A stretch of DNA of 64,000 bases, from assembly GCA_032158125.1 (NCBI GenBank), contig JASKOT010000002.1:310001-374000 (forward strand). The letters run 5' to 3'. The DNA comes from Papiliotrema nemorosa. Its lineage: Eukaryota > Basidiomycota > Tremellomycetes > Tremellales > Rhynchogastremaceae. Shown one piece after another: positions 24,870 to 36,893 of the stretch. A program made the translations under genes and the position numbers. The notes beneath the pieces were generated by a model. That model did no database searches. It saw only the letters and a list, made by a program, of their open reading frames with translations, and was not told the DNA's origin. Each line of letters starts with the position of its first letter. Position 1 is the stretch's first letter.

Positions 24870-27800
24870 ATGTCAGACGTTCAAGACGACAAACCCACCG
24901 TCGAGCTCGAACAGCTAGTCGACAATGCTGCGGTCGTCAACGGTGACGCAAACGAAGGAGAGCAACAGGTAGAAGCTCCCGAGGAGATCATCCATGGCGA
25001 GTATCTCTTTCATGGAATAATGTCGAATCCGTCAAACTAACCGTCCAGTCCCCCCAGTGACCATCCACATTGTGACCCCTTCCAACGACCGGACGCTACC
25101 AAAGACCAAGGAGCCACTCAGCACATTGACTCTTCTACCACAACCGTCCGAGACTGTACAAGAGCTCAAGCTCGCTGTCAACGAATGGGTGGGCGGATAC
25201 TGGCTCGGTCCCTACTCACTGCGGATTCCAAAGGGCAAGGGCAAGACGAGGGATGTCGAGGAAAAAAAGGACCCCTTGCAGGTCCAGGTTGGCGAGGGCG
25301 ACCGATTGAGCGAGTGGCTAGAAGTCGGAGATGTCTTTGCCGGTTTCGAAGACAAGGACGAGCGAGTCTTGGAAGTTGTTCGAGGTGAGTCGCCCATTTA
25401 TGCGATGCGAAAAAGCTAAGCTCAGAACCCTACACGGAGCTCACTGCTCGACAGACGGTCCAGCGACTGGTCGAGCTGATCAACCCGGCCGGAACGTCTG
25501 CTCAGACCGTCTTCAACCCTGTCGGACTCAACGCTGGATCTTCCATTTTCGAATCTGTACGAGATGGCACCGCATCAGAACCGACATTCGAAGAGGTCGA
25601 GGTGGCGCTTGCTGGTAGGAAATCAAAGGGCAAGAAGGAGGTTGTCAAGGTCAAGAAAGAGGCCCAGCATCCGTTTGCCGACTGGAAGGAGGAATCGGTC
25701 GCTCCAAGCTTGAGCAAGATCCCCTTTTCACAACCTGCCCCAGAATCGCAACCTTGCTTGCGAAGCATACAGGTATCTCCTTTCAACCCTCCTCCCCCTC
25801 ATCTTCGACAACAGGGTCATCAGCTCTACCTCCAGGTCGCAACGCTTGAAGGCGAGACATACACCTTGATCTGCTCCACCCGAGGTTGGTACGCATCATC
25901 GTCCAATGTAAACTCGTTCAATCCGGCACCGCGAAACTCGGGCGACACACAATATGTCCACTCCTTGGTCGACTTGCTGCACACTCTCTCACCTCAATTC
26001 AGCGAAAGACTCGGTCAGCTTTCACCTCTCACCACCACACCTCCCCCTCTAGAGCCCATCTCCACTGTCCCCATCCCTCAGTCCGAACCGGCATACCCTT
26101 TCCTCACCACCGCTCCGAAACCCGCTGTCGTTCCTGACGCACTCCGATCCCAACTCGCCTTCCTCCATACGGGTGCGCTCACCCCCGACTCACTGGACGG
26201 AGCTCGAGACTGGAACGAGGAGATTCAAGGCATAAAGGAACTCCCCAAGAGCACTATGCAGGAACGAGTCTTGCGAGAGAAAATGTCGCAAAAGACCTGG
26301 GCAGAGTTCACCGCTGCTTCTGTTCGATGCGTTTTGGCTGTCGCCCGAGGAGATGTTCCCCCTCTCAACCCAAACGAAGATGCTAGAGCACACATGTTCT
26401 TGGCCTCCAACATCTTTGTGACCAAGGCTGTCGACTCGATCGATGCATACTCTCACATTGGAGGCGATGCCGCTGCTCACGTCTCGCACGCCAAGGACGC
26501 AGAGGGTGTCCGGATCTTGAACAAGCTCGATGTGGATGGCGTTCACCTTCTGGGCCACACCGTTGTCGACTGGGCAGGTGAACGATGGGTCTGTCAAAGT
26601 ATGCTCCCTGGAATCTTTTCGCGACGCAAGGATGAGGAGAGCGCCGAGGAGGAGCCCAAGCACGAGTCGCAAAAGGAAGACGGCGAGAAAAAGGAGGACT
26701 GGGTGCAAGTCTCGCCTTCCAAATCAAACAAGGGATCCGAGGAGGAGGACAAGGCGGAATCATTGGCAGCCGCCACTGAGAGCGAGAACCCGCTCATCAT
26801 TTACGGTCTCGACTCGGAGGCATTGACCACCATTCACTGGGACGCTGCGACGCACAAGGTCATGTCGAAGATTGCGACTGCCCAGCGACTTGCCGCTCAT
26901 CAAGTCGAAGACGGAAATGGCAAGAGCCACGAGTTTTACGCTTCAGCCGAGGTCAAGGGACTTCGAGGTACCGATGGTCGACGATATCTGCTCGACTTGC
27001 CCCGACTTGCCCCTGTCGATGTCGAATGGTTGGAAAAGGACATTGACGGCAAGCTCATCGGCTCTGATGAGACTGCCGATGCCTACCCGCATCGAGTTGT
27101 CCTACTTCGACCAGAGTTGGTCGAGACCTTTTGGGAGAGTGAATTGAAGCGATGGGCTAGAGAATTGGCTGCCAAGAACCCGAAGAGTGCCGACGCCAAC
27201 GCTGATGGCGAGAAGAACGGAGAGAGCAGTGAAGCAAAAGAGGGGGAGACTGCCGAGACCAAAGCGGAGGAGAAGGATCCTCTCGAGGAGGAGACCAAAT
27301 CTTCGCCCGCTGCTTCCGCCGCCGCTGCACAACGAGCCGAGGCCGATGCGCCGTTGGACGCCTCAATCGACTCTGCATCATTGGCCGCGTTCAACCTTCG
27401 CCTCAACCCTGATGCTTTCGTCGATCAAGCACCATCAAAGGACTCGACCGATAAAAAGTACGTCCCGTCAAAGATCAACGACGAGTCGGACCCCTCCATC
27501 AAAGCTGTCCGAGACGCATCCGTCTTCCTGCGACAGGTCGCCATCCCTGCCGTCGTCCTAGACGTCTTGACCGGCAACACATCGGGCCTGATGGACGGAG
27601 CTAGCTTGAGCCGACACTTGCATTCTCGAGGTGTCAACATTCGATACTTGGGTTACCTCGCCTCTACCATCGACTCCTTCTCGGCCGGTCCAGATGGAGA
27701 AAAGCGAGAGTCGGGTCACTTGTCAGCTTTGCGACAGCTGGTCGTTCAGGAAATGGTGTTCCGAGCTGCCAAGCACGTCCTCCAGCCCCTCCTCGCCGGA

Positions 27801-29424
27801 CTCGCCCCGGAACACGCTTCCTCTGCCGTGGCTCATTTCCTCAATTGTCTCCTGGGAACATCATTCAACGCGACACCCCGGGCTTCTTACCAGTCTTTCG
27901 ACCTTGGCGGAGACGCCACAGAGCCGGCATACACCAAGCTCAGCCCAGAATCATTGCGCGAGTCGATCGTCAGGGAGATCAAGACCCGTTTCCGATGGAG
28001 CTTGGGAGAAGACTACTTTGAAAAGTCTTTGAAGAAGCGACAGATGCTTCGTGAGCTCGCCATGCGAGTCGGATTCCAGCTGGAACAGCGAGATTATGCC
28101 TTTGACAAGTCCGAGGCCGAGGCGGCAGCGATCAACAGCGAAGATGACAAGGAGAACAAAGCGCCCGTAAATGGCAAGGAGAAGAAGGACAAAAAGGCGA
28201 AAAAGGTCGCCAGCGCCAAGGCTGAGCGGGCGCATACCTTTGAGCCCGCCGATGTGTTGACTTTGGTCCCCATTGTTCGATCGACCGCGTCGTCGTGTGT
28301 TGTCGCGGAAGAGATCCTTGACGCTGGACGAGCGACGCTCAACCGAGGATCGCTGGACCTCGGTCTGGAGTTCCTGCTCGAGGGTGTTCAAATGTTCGAA
28401 AACATTCATTCGGTCATCCACCCAGAAGTCGCCGCGGCGTACAACCAATACTCCTCCACGATTCATCAACTCGCACGCCTGAAGATCCAACAAATGGCCG
28501 CCGAGAATGCCGACCCGGAACAACCCCTTGGACTGGATATCGGTACTGCCATTCGATTGCAGCGACAAGCGGTCATCATTGCGGAGAGGACACTGGGAGT
28601 CTACCACGCGGATACGTGCTCATACTACTTCAACCTCGCCATGTTGGAAAACCTAGAGGGCAACGCACAAGCGAGCTTGAGGTACTTCCGACATGTGCTG
28701 AACATGTGGGAGATCATCTACGGTCCCGGTCACACGGAAATCAACACTGTCCTTGTGAGTCGACGGGTTTTGATGATCACCACATTGATGATAACAGTCC
28801 AACGCGGGTGTCGTGCTGCAAGCTCTTTCCGAGCATGCGCTCTCTCTCAAGCTCCTCATGGCTGCCCACAACTCTACTTCGGAGCTATTTGGCGCTGAAC
28901 ACATTCAAACCGCTCAATCACTACACCAGCTCACTCAGGCCCACTTCCTCGCTGGCGACATTCCCGCTGCTCTCGCTGCATCGGAAAAGGCTCTCGCCAT
29001 CTTTGAGAAGCGTCTGGGAGCCGACCACACACAGACCAAGGAGGTGTCGAGAAATGTCGAGCTTCTTCGAGCGGTCGTGGAGAATGTCGAGAGGCAAAAG
29101 GCTGCTGGTGCTCAAGCACGGGAAAAACAGCTTGAGCGATTGCACGCTGCTCAAGCGCGTGTCGGTGGCAGCTCTGTCAAGCGAAGGTTGGGATCAACTT
29201 TGACTCAGGGTGCCGATCCTACTGGCAAGCCCGGACCTGGTCCGTCGACCAGTGCCAACTCGGAAGCTGCCGCTGCTGCCGTTGCTGAAAAGTCACGTAT
29301 CGGCGAGAGGGGACATTTGGATGTCGATGAACTGGTTCAGTTTATCCAAGGCGGACCTACAAAGTCTGCGTCTAGGGGGAAGAACGCGTTGAGAGGAAAA
29401 AGGAGGACGGGAGCGAAGCGATAG
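24870..29424 (+). CDS. CLU1: Clustered mitochondria protein Clu1/Tif31
   Basis: Exons 24870-24996, 25049-25384, 25426-28754 and 28798-29424 give 1472 residues. Clu proteins keep mitochondria spread through the cell, bind mRNAs of nuclear-encoded mitochondrial proteins and associate with eIF3. The order is typical: a ubiquitin-like N-terminal domain (about 45-160), the CLU domain (about 380-720, with HVSHAKDAEGVRILNKLDV and RYLLDLPRLAPVDVEW), a central eIF3-p135-like part (DALRQLVVQEM-type helix, ASSAVAHFLNCLLG), then TPR repeats (EFLLEGVQMFENIHSVIHPE, AVIIAERTLGVYHADTCSYY, ASLRYFRHVLNMWEIIYGPG, ALAIFEKRLGADHTQTKEVS). The tail is basic. The first intron (24997-25048) starts GCGAGT after a G; no GT donor there keeps the frame, so it is a probable GC-AG intron. 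Exon 3 is a 3.3-kb block without introns, unlike the neighbours. Confidence 0.95.
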
Positions 29425-29683
29425 TCGAGGTGTGAAGGTGAGGCGTAGGAGGGTTTTGTTTTGCATACCAATATCATCACATTGCTAGTATCTATCTTCA
29501 ATCATGTGGAAGACGCACACTACTCTAGCCGTTCAATGCATGGGATCGATCATCGCGTTACATGTGGTGAAGGCGTCGAGGGGTGAGAACATTGCCGCAT
29601 AGCCCGGGATGACGCGCCGTCACGTCGAAAACACCGTCAACCGTAGTTGCGGTTTGAGATTTGACCTTTCCACATTGTCCACC

Positions 29684-30248
29684 ATGGCTGCAGCGACCAG
29701 ACAGACGCCCAAATGGGTCTACAAGATTTTCCCTCATTCCTCTGTTGATCCAAGGTATGCACATCCCGCGTCCACTCAGGTCCAGAAGATGCCTCAGTCT
29801 CTGGCCTAGAGTACACTCCCTCACCTTCCAGATACACCTTCCCCATCCCCATCCCGGCCTCGCACACCTTTTTCCTCTCCGAAGTGGACTACAAAGACGG
29901 CTTTGTCCACATGTCTACAGCGGAACAAGTACCCGGTACACTCAACCGATTCTTCAGTGATGTTCCTTCTGTCTTTTTATTACGGCTGGAATTGGACCGA
30001 TTGTCTTCTTTCAAAAAAGTCAGGTGGGAGGATTCACATGGACAGAGTGAGTCCCACGTCCACGTCCTTGTCGGGGTTGCAAGGATGGTTATAGTATGAG
30101 GGGAGACTGACTGTTAGAATACCCTCACTTGTTTGCGCATCTGGAGGGGGAGAATGTGGATAGTGTCAAAGAGGTGCACAGGGGATCGGGAGAAAAGGGA
30201 TGGGAGAGCGCATTGCAGCAGGAAGATATCAAGACTTGGCTCGAGTAG
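29684..30248 (+). CDS. DUF952 family protein
   Basis: Exons 29684-29754, 29832-30046 and 30118-30248 give 138 residues, the full length of a single DUF952 domain. Recognised elements are the start WVYKIFPHSS, the conserved DGFVHMSTAEQVPGTLNRFF, the strand VFLLRLELDRL, KVRWEDSHG and the closing YPHLFAHLEGENV. The family resembles ADP-ribosyltransferase-like folds in outline, but its biochemical role is not established. It follows CLU1 on the same strand with about 260 bp between them. The ATG at 29684 sits in a good ACC-ATGG context. Confidence 0.85.
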
Positions 30249-30378
30249 ACATACTCGATTGCTCTGCCATACTTATCATCGGAACATTGTGTCGACCCAT
30301 ACTGCAACACGATCCCGATGCATCCGCAAACGACCACATAGCTACGTATCCAGACTCTCAAATCGCATTCCAACCTCC

Positions 30379-31112
30379 TTAGGTGCTCACGTTTGCTTGG
30401 CTGACTTGACCACCGTCAGACTCCTCACAGGTTCCCTTTGCCCTCTGATATGTCTCGATCATCGAAGCCATGATGCTCTCGTATAGCGTCTGGTATTGTG
30501 TCTGATGCACCTGCAACCCCGGCAAATCCAGTCTTGACAGGGCATCACAACAGGAGTACACCGCAACCGCAACTCTGTCCTCTTCTGTCGGCTCATAACT
30601 CTTCTTCAGCCAATCGATTTCTTGGCTCTGGCAAGAGAAGAGTGTACGAGCCCAAACCCATTCCATCGCCTCGTGGCTATTCATCACATCAATCAATCTT
30701 GGATGCGCGCCGCGGAAACCAGTCTCAAAGTTGGATAAGAACGGCAGATTATGGTACCTCTGTGCGATGTCGCTGAGCCGTCGGTTCCTGATTGAGGATT
30801 CATCTTCTCCAGGTTCAGGTTGGATGCCGCTCAATGTCGTGATGACATCTTTGAAAGTCGCTTGGATAGACCCCCCTGTAACCTGCTGGTGGCCGACGAG
30901 GACGTTCTTTCTGGGTAATCGATTTGAAGTTTCCCTCGTACGTACCTATCGAGTAGGCATAACCTTCCGCGGAGCCGCCAGTCGAGTCACCTGAGGGCGG
31001 CAACATTGATCCTCGTTGTGGGAGGTCGGAGCAGTATCGCCTGGGAGACGCCGCTGGTCCAGCTTCCGGGAGCCGAGGTGGGACCACGACTCTGTGATTG
31101 ATTGAATGCCAT
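30379..31112 (-). CDS. Unidentified protein, 217 residues
   Basis: Two exons, 31112-30991 and 30910-30379, joined by an 80-nt GTGACT...ACCCAG intron, give 217 residues. The N-terminus is polar (MAFNQSQSRGPTSAPGS). The second exon is helical in character: GGSIQATFKDVITTLSG, RRLSDIAQRYHNLPFLSNFE, MEWVWARTLFSCQSQEIDWL, and YESIMASMIETYQRAKG. It has no membrane segment or signal peptide. I do not recognise the family. It could be a lineage-specific protein. A convergent DUF952 gene ends 130 bp away. Confidence 0.55.
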
Positions 31113-31459
31113 GGAAATCTGTAAGATGTGCCCAAATGAGACCGGTGAGATGGAGAGGCAAAAAGTGTTCGAGAGGACCAAGACGCATGCGCAGGACGCT
31201 AGTGTGCGGCCATTTATACCCTATTCGCACGAACGGCGGAGTTGTCAGGTGCAACAGGTCAGAAATCTGAGCGGCATCAAAGGATGATCATTGGCGGAGT
31301 GTCGCTAGTCGGGCGGTGTTTCTTTACAGCATGACGATGCAAAGGCTGACTGATGGCCATCACTTGCCGCAAAGTCGGGCGGAGCAGCTGCTATTGTCCC
31401 CGACAATAGCGGATCAAAGGATATTGCATGCTCGAAGTACGGCGTAATGATCGCGAGCA

Positions 31460-31906
31460 TCACTCGAGTGCTTTCTGAGTCAGATTTCTGTGTACGATCC
31501 GGTGAATATCAGAGGAGGCGTCGCTGATCCCAGGCACGCCAATGGTCGTGAGTGGCCCATAATGGATAGCTCCGATGGCCGTTCCCACATTGTCACGTCT
31601 TCTCGTCCCTGCGTATGTATTCCTGTCCCACACATCGCAGCTGTTCTTCCAAAACTCTTCCTTCATCGTATCGAAATCAGTCGCTGCGATCTTGCTATCT
31701 AAGTCCAGCAGAAACTTCCGGCCAAAAGAGGCATGGGCCCGTCGATATGCGTCCAAGATCGTACAGGCGAGCTTGGACTTTGCGATTTGTGTTCTGGTAC
31801 AATGGGTCCCAGCGTGAAGTAACGGTGGAATGAGCTTATCAAGGATGGTGAGCGTGGTCCAGAAGGCATCCAAGGGAGCGCTTTCAGAGTAGACAACACG
31901 CGGGAC
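31460..31906 (-). CDS. Unidentified coding exon, 5' end unresolved
   Basis: A minus-strand frame of about 148 codons ends at the stop 31462-31460. It encodes DAFWTTLTILDKLIPPLL, KSKLACTILDAYRRAHASFG and KEEFWKNSCDVWDRN. There is no in-frame ATG at its start; the frame becomes open just after an AG at 31907, so it is probably a last exon. An ATG with MAPDTTRARRLR at about 31960 might start the gene, but the frames do not join without an intron I could not place. The function is unknown. Confidence 0.4.
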   Translation of the reverse strand, partial: VPRVVYSESAPLDAFWTTLTILDKLIPPLLHAGTHCTRTQIAKSKLACTILDAYRRAHASFGRKFLLDLDSKIAATDFDTMKEEFWKNSCDVWDRNTYAGTRRRDNVGTAIGAIHYGPLTTIGVPGISDASSDIHRIVHRNLTQKALE

Positions 31907-33062
31907 CTCTCAGACGCCTTGCTCTTGTTGTGTCAGGGGCCATTGACGACGATGAGATAAACGGAAAGAAGCACTCGTCGTCCAGCCTCGCATGGTCCGG
32001 CTTCACATGACCGGGCTGACCAACGGCAAGCGTTTTCGTTCAGTCAATGCCTGCTATATCGGGATCCTGATGTTAAGCCCGTGAGCCAGCAGAAAGCAGA
32101 TCAACTTTTTGCTCCTTAAGTTTGCAGAAGTGACAATTCAAGTGGACTGATCAAAGCATCCCCGGGGGACGCTTCCAAGAGCCGGCTGCTGACGGCGAAG
32201 GGGATACAGGAGACCTTGCCGTGCCCATTAATCCAGTGGCTAATATTAGCCTGATAAGAATTACAGGAGCTGTCGAGTAGAGTCGCGGCTTTCGGATCGT
32301 CGCTGCATGACCCGCTCAACGAAACGTTGAGTCTTGTGACGATGGCGGAAACTCAGTCACCACCGATTTGCCGCTTTGCAGTCTGTGCGTGGGGGAAACG
32401 CAGGCGACGAGGGAAACGTCAACTGAAAAGGCCATCCTTTTGAGCACCTTCCTGGAGATGACCATGACGGCGATCATGGGGGCAATGGGTGAAAGGATTG
32501 TCTCGCGAGAAGGAGCTGTGCATGACTTGTCGGTCTCCCCAATGGCAGGCAGTCGAGATCGGTGCGACTCCCAGCTCCGGGCATAAATCGATCTACCACT
32601 AGATGAGCGGGACGACTCGTCTATTTCTCGAGTATTGCTCATCAGCCGAGTGTTGGATCGGAATGAGCCGAAGTGGGTTTAGATTACAGATTATTACCCA
32701 ATGCAGTAATCTCTCCGGTCGGAGCTGATCAATCCGTGGAATTATATGAATAAACAGTGAGATCGCTGCTCCTCCACCTCGGGCACCCCCTCTGGCATGT
32801 AGCATAATGGACTCCAACTGCCGCCGGTCATTGCAGCGTCTAATGCAAAGGATCTCTATTGTCCCGCACGGAACTCGATCGAGCAGTTTGAGAGCGTCTC
32901 ACGTCTGACAAAGCAATGAGCGCGCTGAACAGGTATAAAGACTGACCGACAGCACCTCACCCTCCTCATCCCAGTTCACCCACTCTCAAGTCGCTCACCA
33001 AGAGTCCCCAATCCACTTATAACCTCGACAACTCCCACCCCACAATCCAACCTCGTATCACC
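31907..33062. other. Intergenic, NmrA-gene promoter and a doubtful frame
   Basis: A minus-strand frame at 32316-32642 (108 codons, ATG start MSNTREIDESSRSSSGRS) is followed in another frame by 32116-32319 with sense-like sequence. This suggests a frameshifted or misread small gene, or chance. A plausible TATA-like TATAAAG at about 32934 precedes the NmrA gene start by about 130 bp. Confidence 0.3.
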
Positions 33063-34092
33063 ATGTCCACAGTCGCAATCTACGGTGCTACCGGTAACCT
33101 CGGTAAATCTGCCTTGCCTCACTTTATCCAAAAACACAAGGAGAACAAGTTGAAACTGGTCATCCTTCATCGACCAGGATCAAACATTGCTTCGCTCAAC
33201 CTCCCTTCTGATGTCGAAACGCGAGCGATCGATCTGGAGCAGGACCTCCCTGCTTCAGAGTTTGTGGAGACTTTGAAGGGTATCGACATTGTTGTGTGAG
33301 TGACCGGCCCATCGTCCAAGCCGTCTAGGTGCTGACGAGCTAGACCCACCGCTATGGCCTTTGGCGCCGAAAACGTCTTGTTCAAGCTTATCGAGGCTCT
33401 TGGAAAGACAGGAAGGAAGACTTTGATCTTTGATCCACTGTTCGGTGCCCGAGCCAGGGGAGATATCTATCCTGAATTGGCAGGCTTTGCTGGTTTCCAG
33501 GGTGTATTTGCGGCCAAGGGAAAAGAGGCAGGCGTGGAAGTGGCAGAGGTCAGAGCGGGCATGTTTGCTTCTTGGTTCTTTGATATGGGGTGAATGGACT
33601 CGACTTGTTCTGCGATATGGAAGCTGACAATAATATAGGTTCTCTGATGCCAGTGTCAAGGACAACACTGCTGTCGTCAATGAAACTCAGATGAAGAACG
33701 GTATGCCAGTAGTGTGAGTCGCCCTATAAACCTCGATTCCGACATTCAACTGATGTACAAGGTCGACCGACTACCTCGGCGGTGTCCTGGCTGAGCTCTC
33801 TTCTCGACCCATCGACGAAATCGCCGGCGAGACTCACTCGGCCGTCGAACATTGGGTCACCGGTCAAGAGGTTGTAGACGCTCTGGAAAAGATCAACGGG
33901 GCTCGACCAGAGTTGAAAGATTGGACAAGGGCAGACTTTGAGAGGGTGGTGCAAGAGGTTCCGATGGGAAGTGTCAAGGCTACATACTTCCAACAGTGGT
34001 CTGACGCGACCTTCCAATATCCCAACGAGGTCACCTTGGCCAACTTTACTCCTTTCGATGTGGAAGCGTCGTTCCGACGTCTGCGAGGTTGA
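33063..34092 (+). CDS. NmrA-like NAD(P)-binding protein
   Basis: Exons 33063-33295, 33344-33589, 33639-33713 and 33762-34092 give 294 residues. The N-terminus has the atypical-SDR glycine motif IYGATGNLGKSALPHF, followed by VILHRPGS and the strand KGIDIVVPTAMAFGAENVLF. The middle has FDPLFGARARGD and EVAEVRAGMFASWFFDMGF, and the end has DYLGGVLAELSSRP and HWVTGQEVVDALEKING, all as in NmrA/isoflavone-reductase-like proteins. Members act as redox sensors or reductases; no Tyr-x-x-x-Lys is evident, so catalysis is uncertain. It is convergent with the aldo/keto reductase gene, with about 175 bp between their stops. Confidence 0.85.
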
Positions 34093-34268
34093 GTACCATA
34101 CGAAGGCTTTGGAATATGACGATTTCATGCATGACAATAATTCTCACAACTTCCCTGTACAGGAGACAGCACACTCGCAGACTTGTCCTATTTGCCAACG
34201 AGAGACATGTGATGAGCGCCATACCTGTCAGGAGGTGAGCCAACTTCATAAAAGAGCTAGAGTATCAC

Positions 34269-35354
34269 CTACCTGTCACCCTTTGGTGCGGCCGACACGA
34301 TGACTTCTCTAATCTCCTTGAGATCCTCCTCACTCAACTCAACCTCGGTAGCGCCCCAATTCTCCTCCAACCTCCCGGCATTCTTGGTACCGGGAATGGG
34401 AATAGCTCCTTGAGCAGCGACCCAAGCAATGGAAAGCTGACCGGGGGAGCAGCCCTTTTTCTCCGCCAGTTTCTCAAACTCCTCTACAATTTTCAGGTTA
34501 TCCTGCAGATTCTCGTTGAAACGGGGGGCTGATCCTCGGATATCGTTTTTGAACGCTGCGGGATCTTTGAACTTGCCCGTGAGCATACCCTTGCCCAGTG
34601 GTGAAAAGGCAATGACGTTTGTGTTGAACTCTTTTGCGGTGGCTAGGAGACCATTCTGTTCGTGATCTGTGAACCAGGGTGAATATTCGACTTGCAAAGC
34701 GTCGATATGAGCGACTGGAAGGGTGAGCAATTGAACATGCCTCATATCTGCCCGACTCACCGGCATTGGCTTTCCGCAGAGTCTCGGCGGAACACTCGCT
34801 GAGACCAATGTACTTGGTCTTTCCTGCCTTTCGGAGCTCATCCAGGACCTTTACACTGTCCTCGATAGGGGTATCAGGGTCGATACGATGGAGGTAGAAG
34901 AGGTCTGGAGCACTGCCAAGTCTTTCTACGGACCCCTCGATGGATTTTCGGACATAGTCCGGCTTGTTGGTGACGCCCTTGTTCTCCTTGGTCTCAAAGT
35001 CGATCTAATTGTCAGTCTTGACAAGTGACAAGAGGAAGCAGCGGACATCAAAGCCGCATTTAGTGGCGACAAAGACTTTCTCTCTCGATCCAGGGTTCTC
35101 CTTGAAGAACCGGCCCAGGAGCGATTCGTTATGGCCAAATCCGTAGACTATAGCCGAGTCCCAGAATGTACAGCCGAGATCAAAGGCTTTCTTGAGTACT
35201 TTCATGGATTCTTCATCATCTGCTGGTCCATAGCCACCAGAGAGAGACATGGCTCTACCTTGGTCAGTCATCTGTAGCGCGGCAGGTGAAGCGGAACGTA
35301 CCCGAAGCCTGGGGCTGGGACCTTGATGTCCTGGAATGAGAGCTGAGTGACCAT
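34269..35354 (-). CDS. Aldo/keto reductase (YakC/pyridoxal-reductase-like)
   Basis: Exons 35354-35302, 35254-35047, 35004-34761 and 34714-34269 give 316 residues. The catalytic tetrad of the (alpha/beta)8 barrel is visible: Asp in [11 protein letters not shown], Tyr in the same segment, Lys in [10 protein letters not shown] and His in [12 protein letters not shown]. The NADPH-binding end has [19 protein letters not shown]. The start [16 protein letters not shown] and [12 protein letters not shown] place it in the fungal YakC/AKR13-like group that reduces aldehydes. The physiological substrate is unknown. The acceptor chosen for exon 2 restores the family motif FGAMSLSG. Confidence 0.9.
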
Positions 35355-36025
35355 TCTGCGACTTGCACCTGCTTGAATGTTTGTGATTCTGGTGGTTCTA
35401 CGTATGGAGGGGCAGAGGAGGAAAGATGTGGTTCTGCAAGAGTCAGAAGGGTTATATACCCGCTCCCGGTGGACCACCTCCACTTGGTCCACCTCCACTC
35501 CCCCTCCACCATCCACCACCCCACATCACTCGCGGATAAATGCAGAGCATACAAGACGTAACACGAAGATCTCTCTGCTGCAATATCAATCACCGCTTCA
35601 TGTGTCGTATGCAAACACCTCGGCCAACACTCTGTGGCTGTACGCACTTGCCCGAGGACGGGAAAACAAGACGACAGCGTCACGCTGACGAGGGGAGTTT
35701 CTCCGGTAGATCACGTCGTCACGGACGAGCGATGTTGAACTGCAGACAGCGAGCATGGTTGTATTGAACAACCAACTGCAGAATCGTCGCAAAAGCAATC
35801 TATCTGCTGTGAGATGGCAACGCCCTCGGCGATGACATCTGGGAACAAACTGCACCTGACGCACATTGCTCTAGTCACATCATCACATCTCAAACCCCTC
35901 ACATAGCAAAAACCTACTCATAAAGCGCCTTGACCTTCCCAATTGAATAATGTACCGCAACGAACAACCTCTTCACAAGTCACTTCTGGTCAAAACCCTG
36001 TCGGACCGCGGACTTTGGTACATGA
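35355..36025. other. Intergenic, aldo/keto reductase promoter
   Basis: Around 35455-35525 the plus strand is very CCACCTCCACT-rich, with imperfect CCACCTCCACTTGGT-like repeats directly upstream of the reductase start. I see no coding frame with support. Confidence 0.5.
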
Positions 36026-36376
36026 TCAGCTGGACCCGGATTCAGACCCCTTTCCAGCCTCAGTAGAAGGTTCGTATGAAGCAACAACTATCTGGGCGCC
36101 GGTCCAACCCGCTGCAAAGACAAGGCACATACCACCGACCGTCAGGACCTCTTTGACTTTGGAGGTCCGACTGTTAGTTCTGTGCTCCATGAGCCAAGAG
36201 CAGGCTGGGTGTTGTGAGCCAACTTACGAAGGAGAGCTCCTGGGCAGGAGAGTCGCATTGTCTTCGGTGCGCTGTGCCGGCTCGTCTCCGAGAGGAATGC
36301 TCACGAAGGTGTCTAATTCAGTCGTCGACATGTAAGCAGTATTGGTGTCGTCAGTGCTGCTTCCCTGGTCAGGCAT
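36026..36376 (-). CDS. Small single-pass membrane protein A, 97 residues
   Basis: Two exons, 36376-36228 and 36170-36026, joined by a phase-2 intron with GTAAGT and CTAACAG, give 97 residues. The N-terminal half is polar and acidic (MPDQGSSTDDTNTAYMSTTE). Exon 2 encodes a short basic patch RTSKVKE and one membrane span VLTVGGMCLVFAAGWTGAQI, then a short polar tail ending ESGSS. There is no signal peptide, so it is probably tail-anchored or a single-span membrane protein. The family is not recognised. It matches the next gene in start, size, intron phase and membrane-span position. Confidence 0.6.
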
Positions 36377-36893
36377 TGTCAGTGAATGTTGTTGTGGGCG
36401 AGAAGGGGAATGGAAGCGAAAGTGATTCACATGGTAGGCAGAGGGGCCGAACGTTCTCGTGGGCGCTCTTCGAAGTGTCTGCGATGAAAGGTTCATCTTC
36501 CACGATGGAGTTTGAAAGGATGTATTGGTCTTCTGGGACGACTGGCCTGGGTTTTCTAATGCTCGTGACGCAGCCGGAACCGCCCTTCGAAGGCTAAGGG
36601 GCTGTTGTCTCCGATCTGTGTCGCATACAGGTCATCAGAGACGGGACGACGCCCTGTCACCCCCACGGAGAGATAGGACGGCTGTGTTCTCCATTCCTGT
36701 CACGGCCGACATCAGCTACCAGCCGCATTCATCATGTAGTATCAAGGGCGATCGACACGGCTCATTCCCACACCCTCTACGTCAATGTGAACGACTGCCC
36801 ATTCCTCCGAAACCCATCGAGAAAGATTTCCTGGATCCCTCATCCTTAGGTCATACAGCACAAGAATGAACCTCAGCCATTCATCCACTATAG
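36377..36893. other. Intergenic between the two small membrane-protein genes
   Basis: The only sizeable frames have no splice or codon-use support. It should hold the promoter of protein A and the 3' end of protein B. Confidence 0.45.

Noticed and set aside
24232..24918. A 228-codon plus-strand frame overlapping the CLU1 start
   Set aside because: It runs through the poly-C tract and in another frame across the CLU1 ATG; its composition is not protein-like and no family is recognised.
30379..31906. Treating the two unidentified minus-strand genes at 30.4-31.1 and 31.5-31.9 kb as paralogues
   Set aside because: Apart from a shared YxRA-type helix there is no residue-level similarity.
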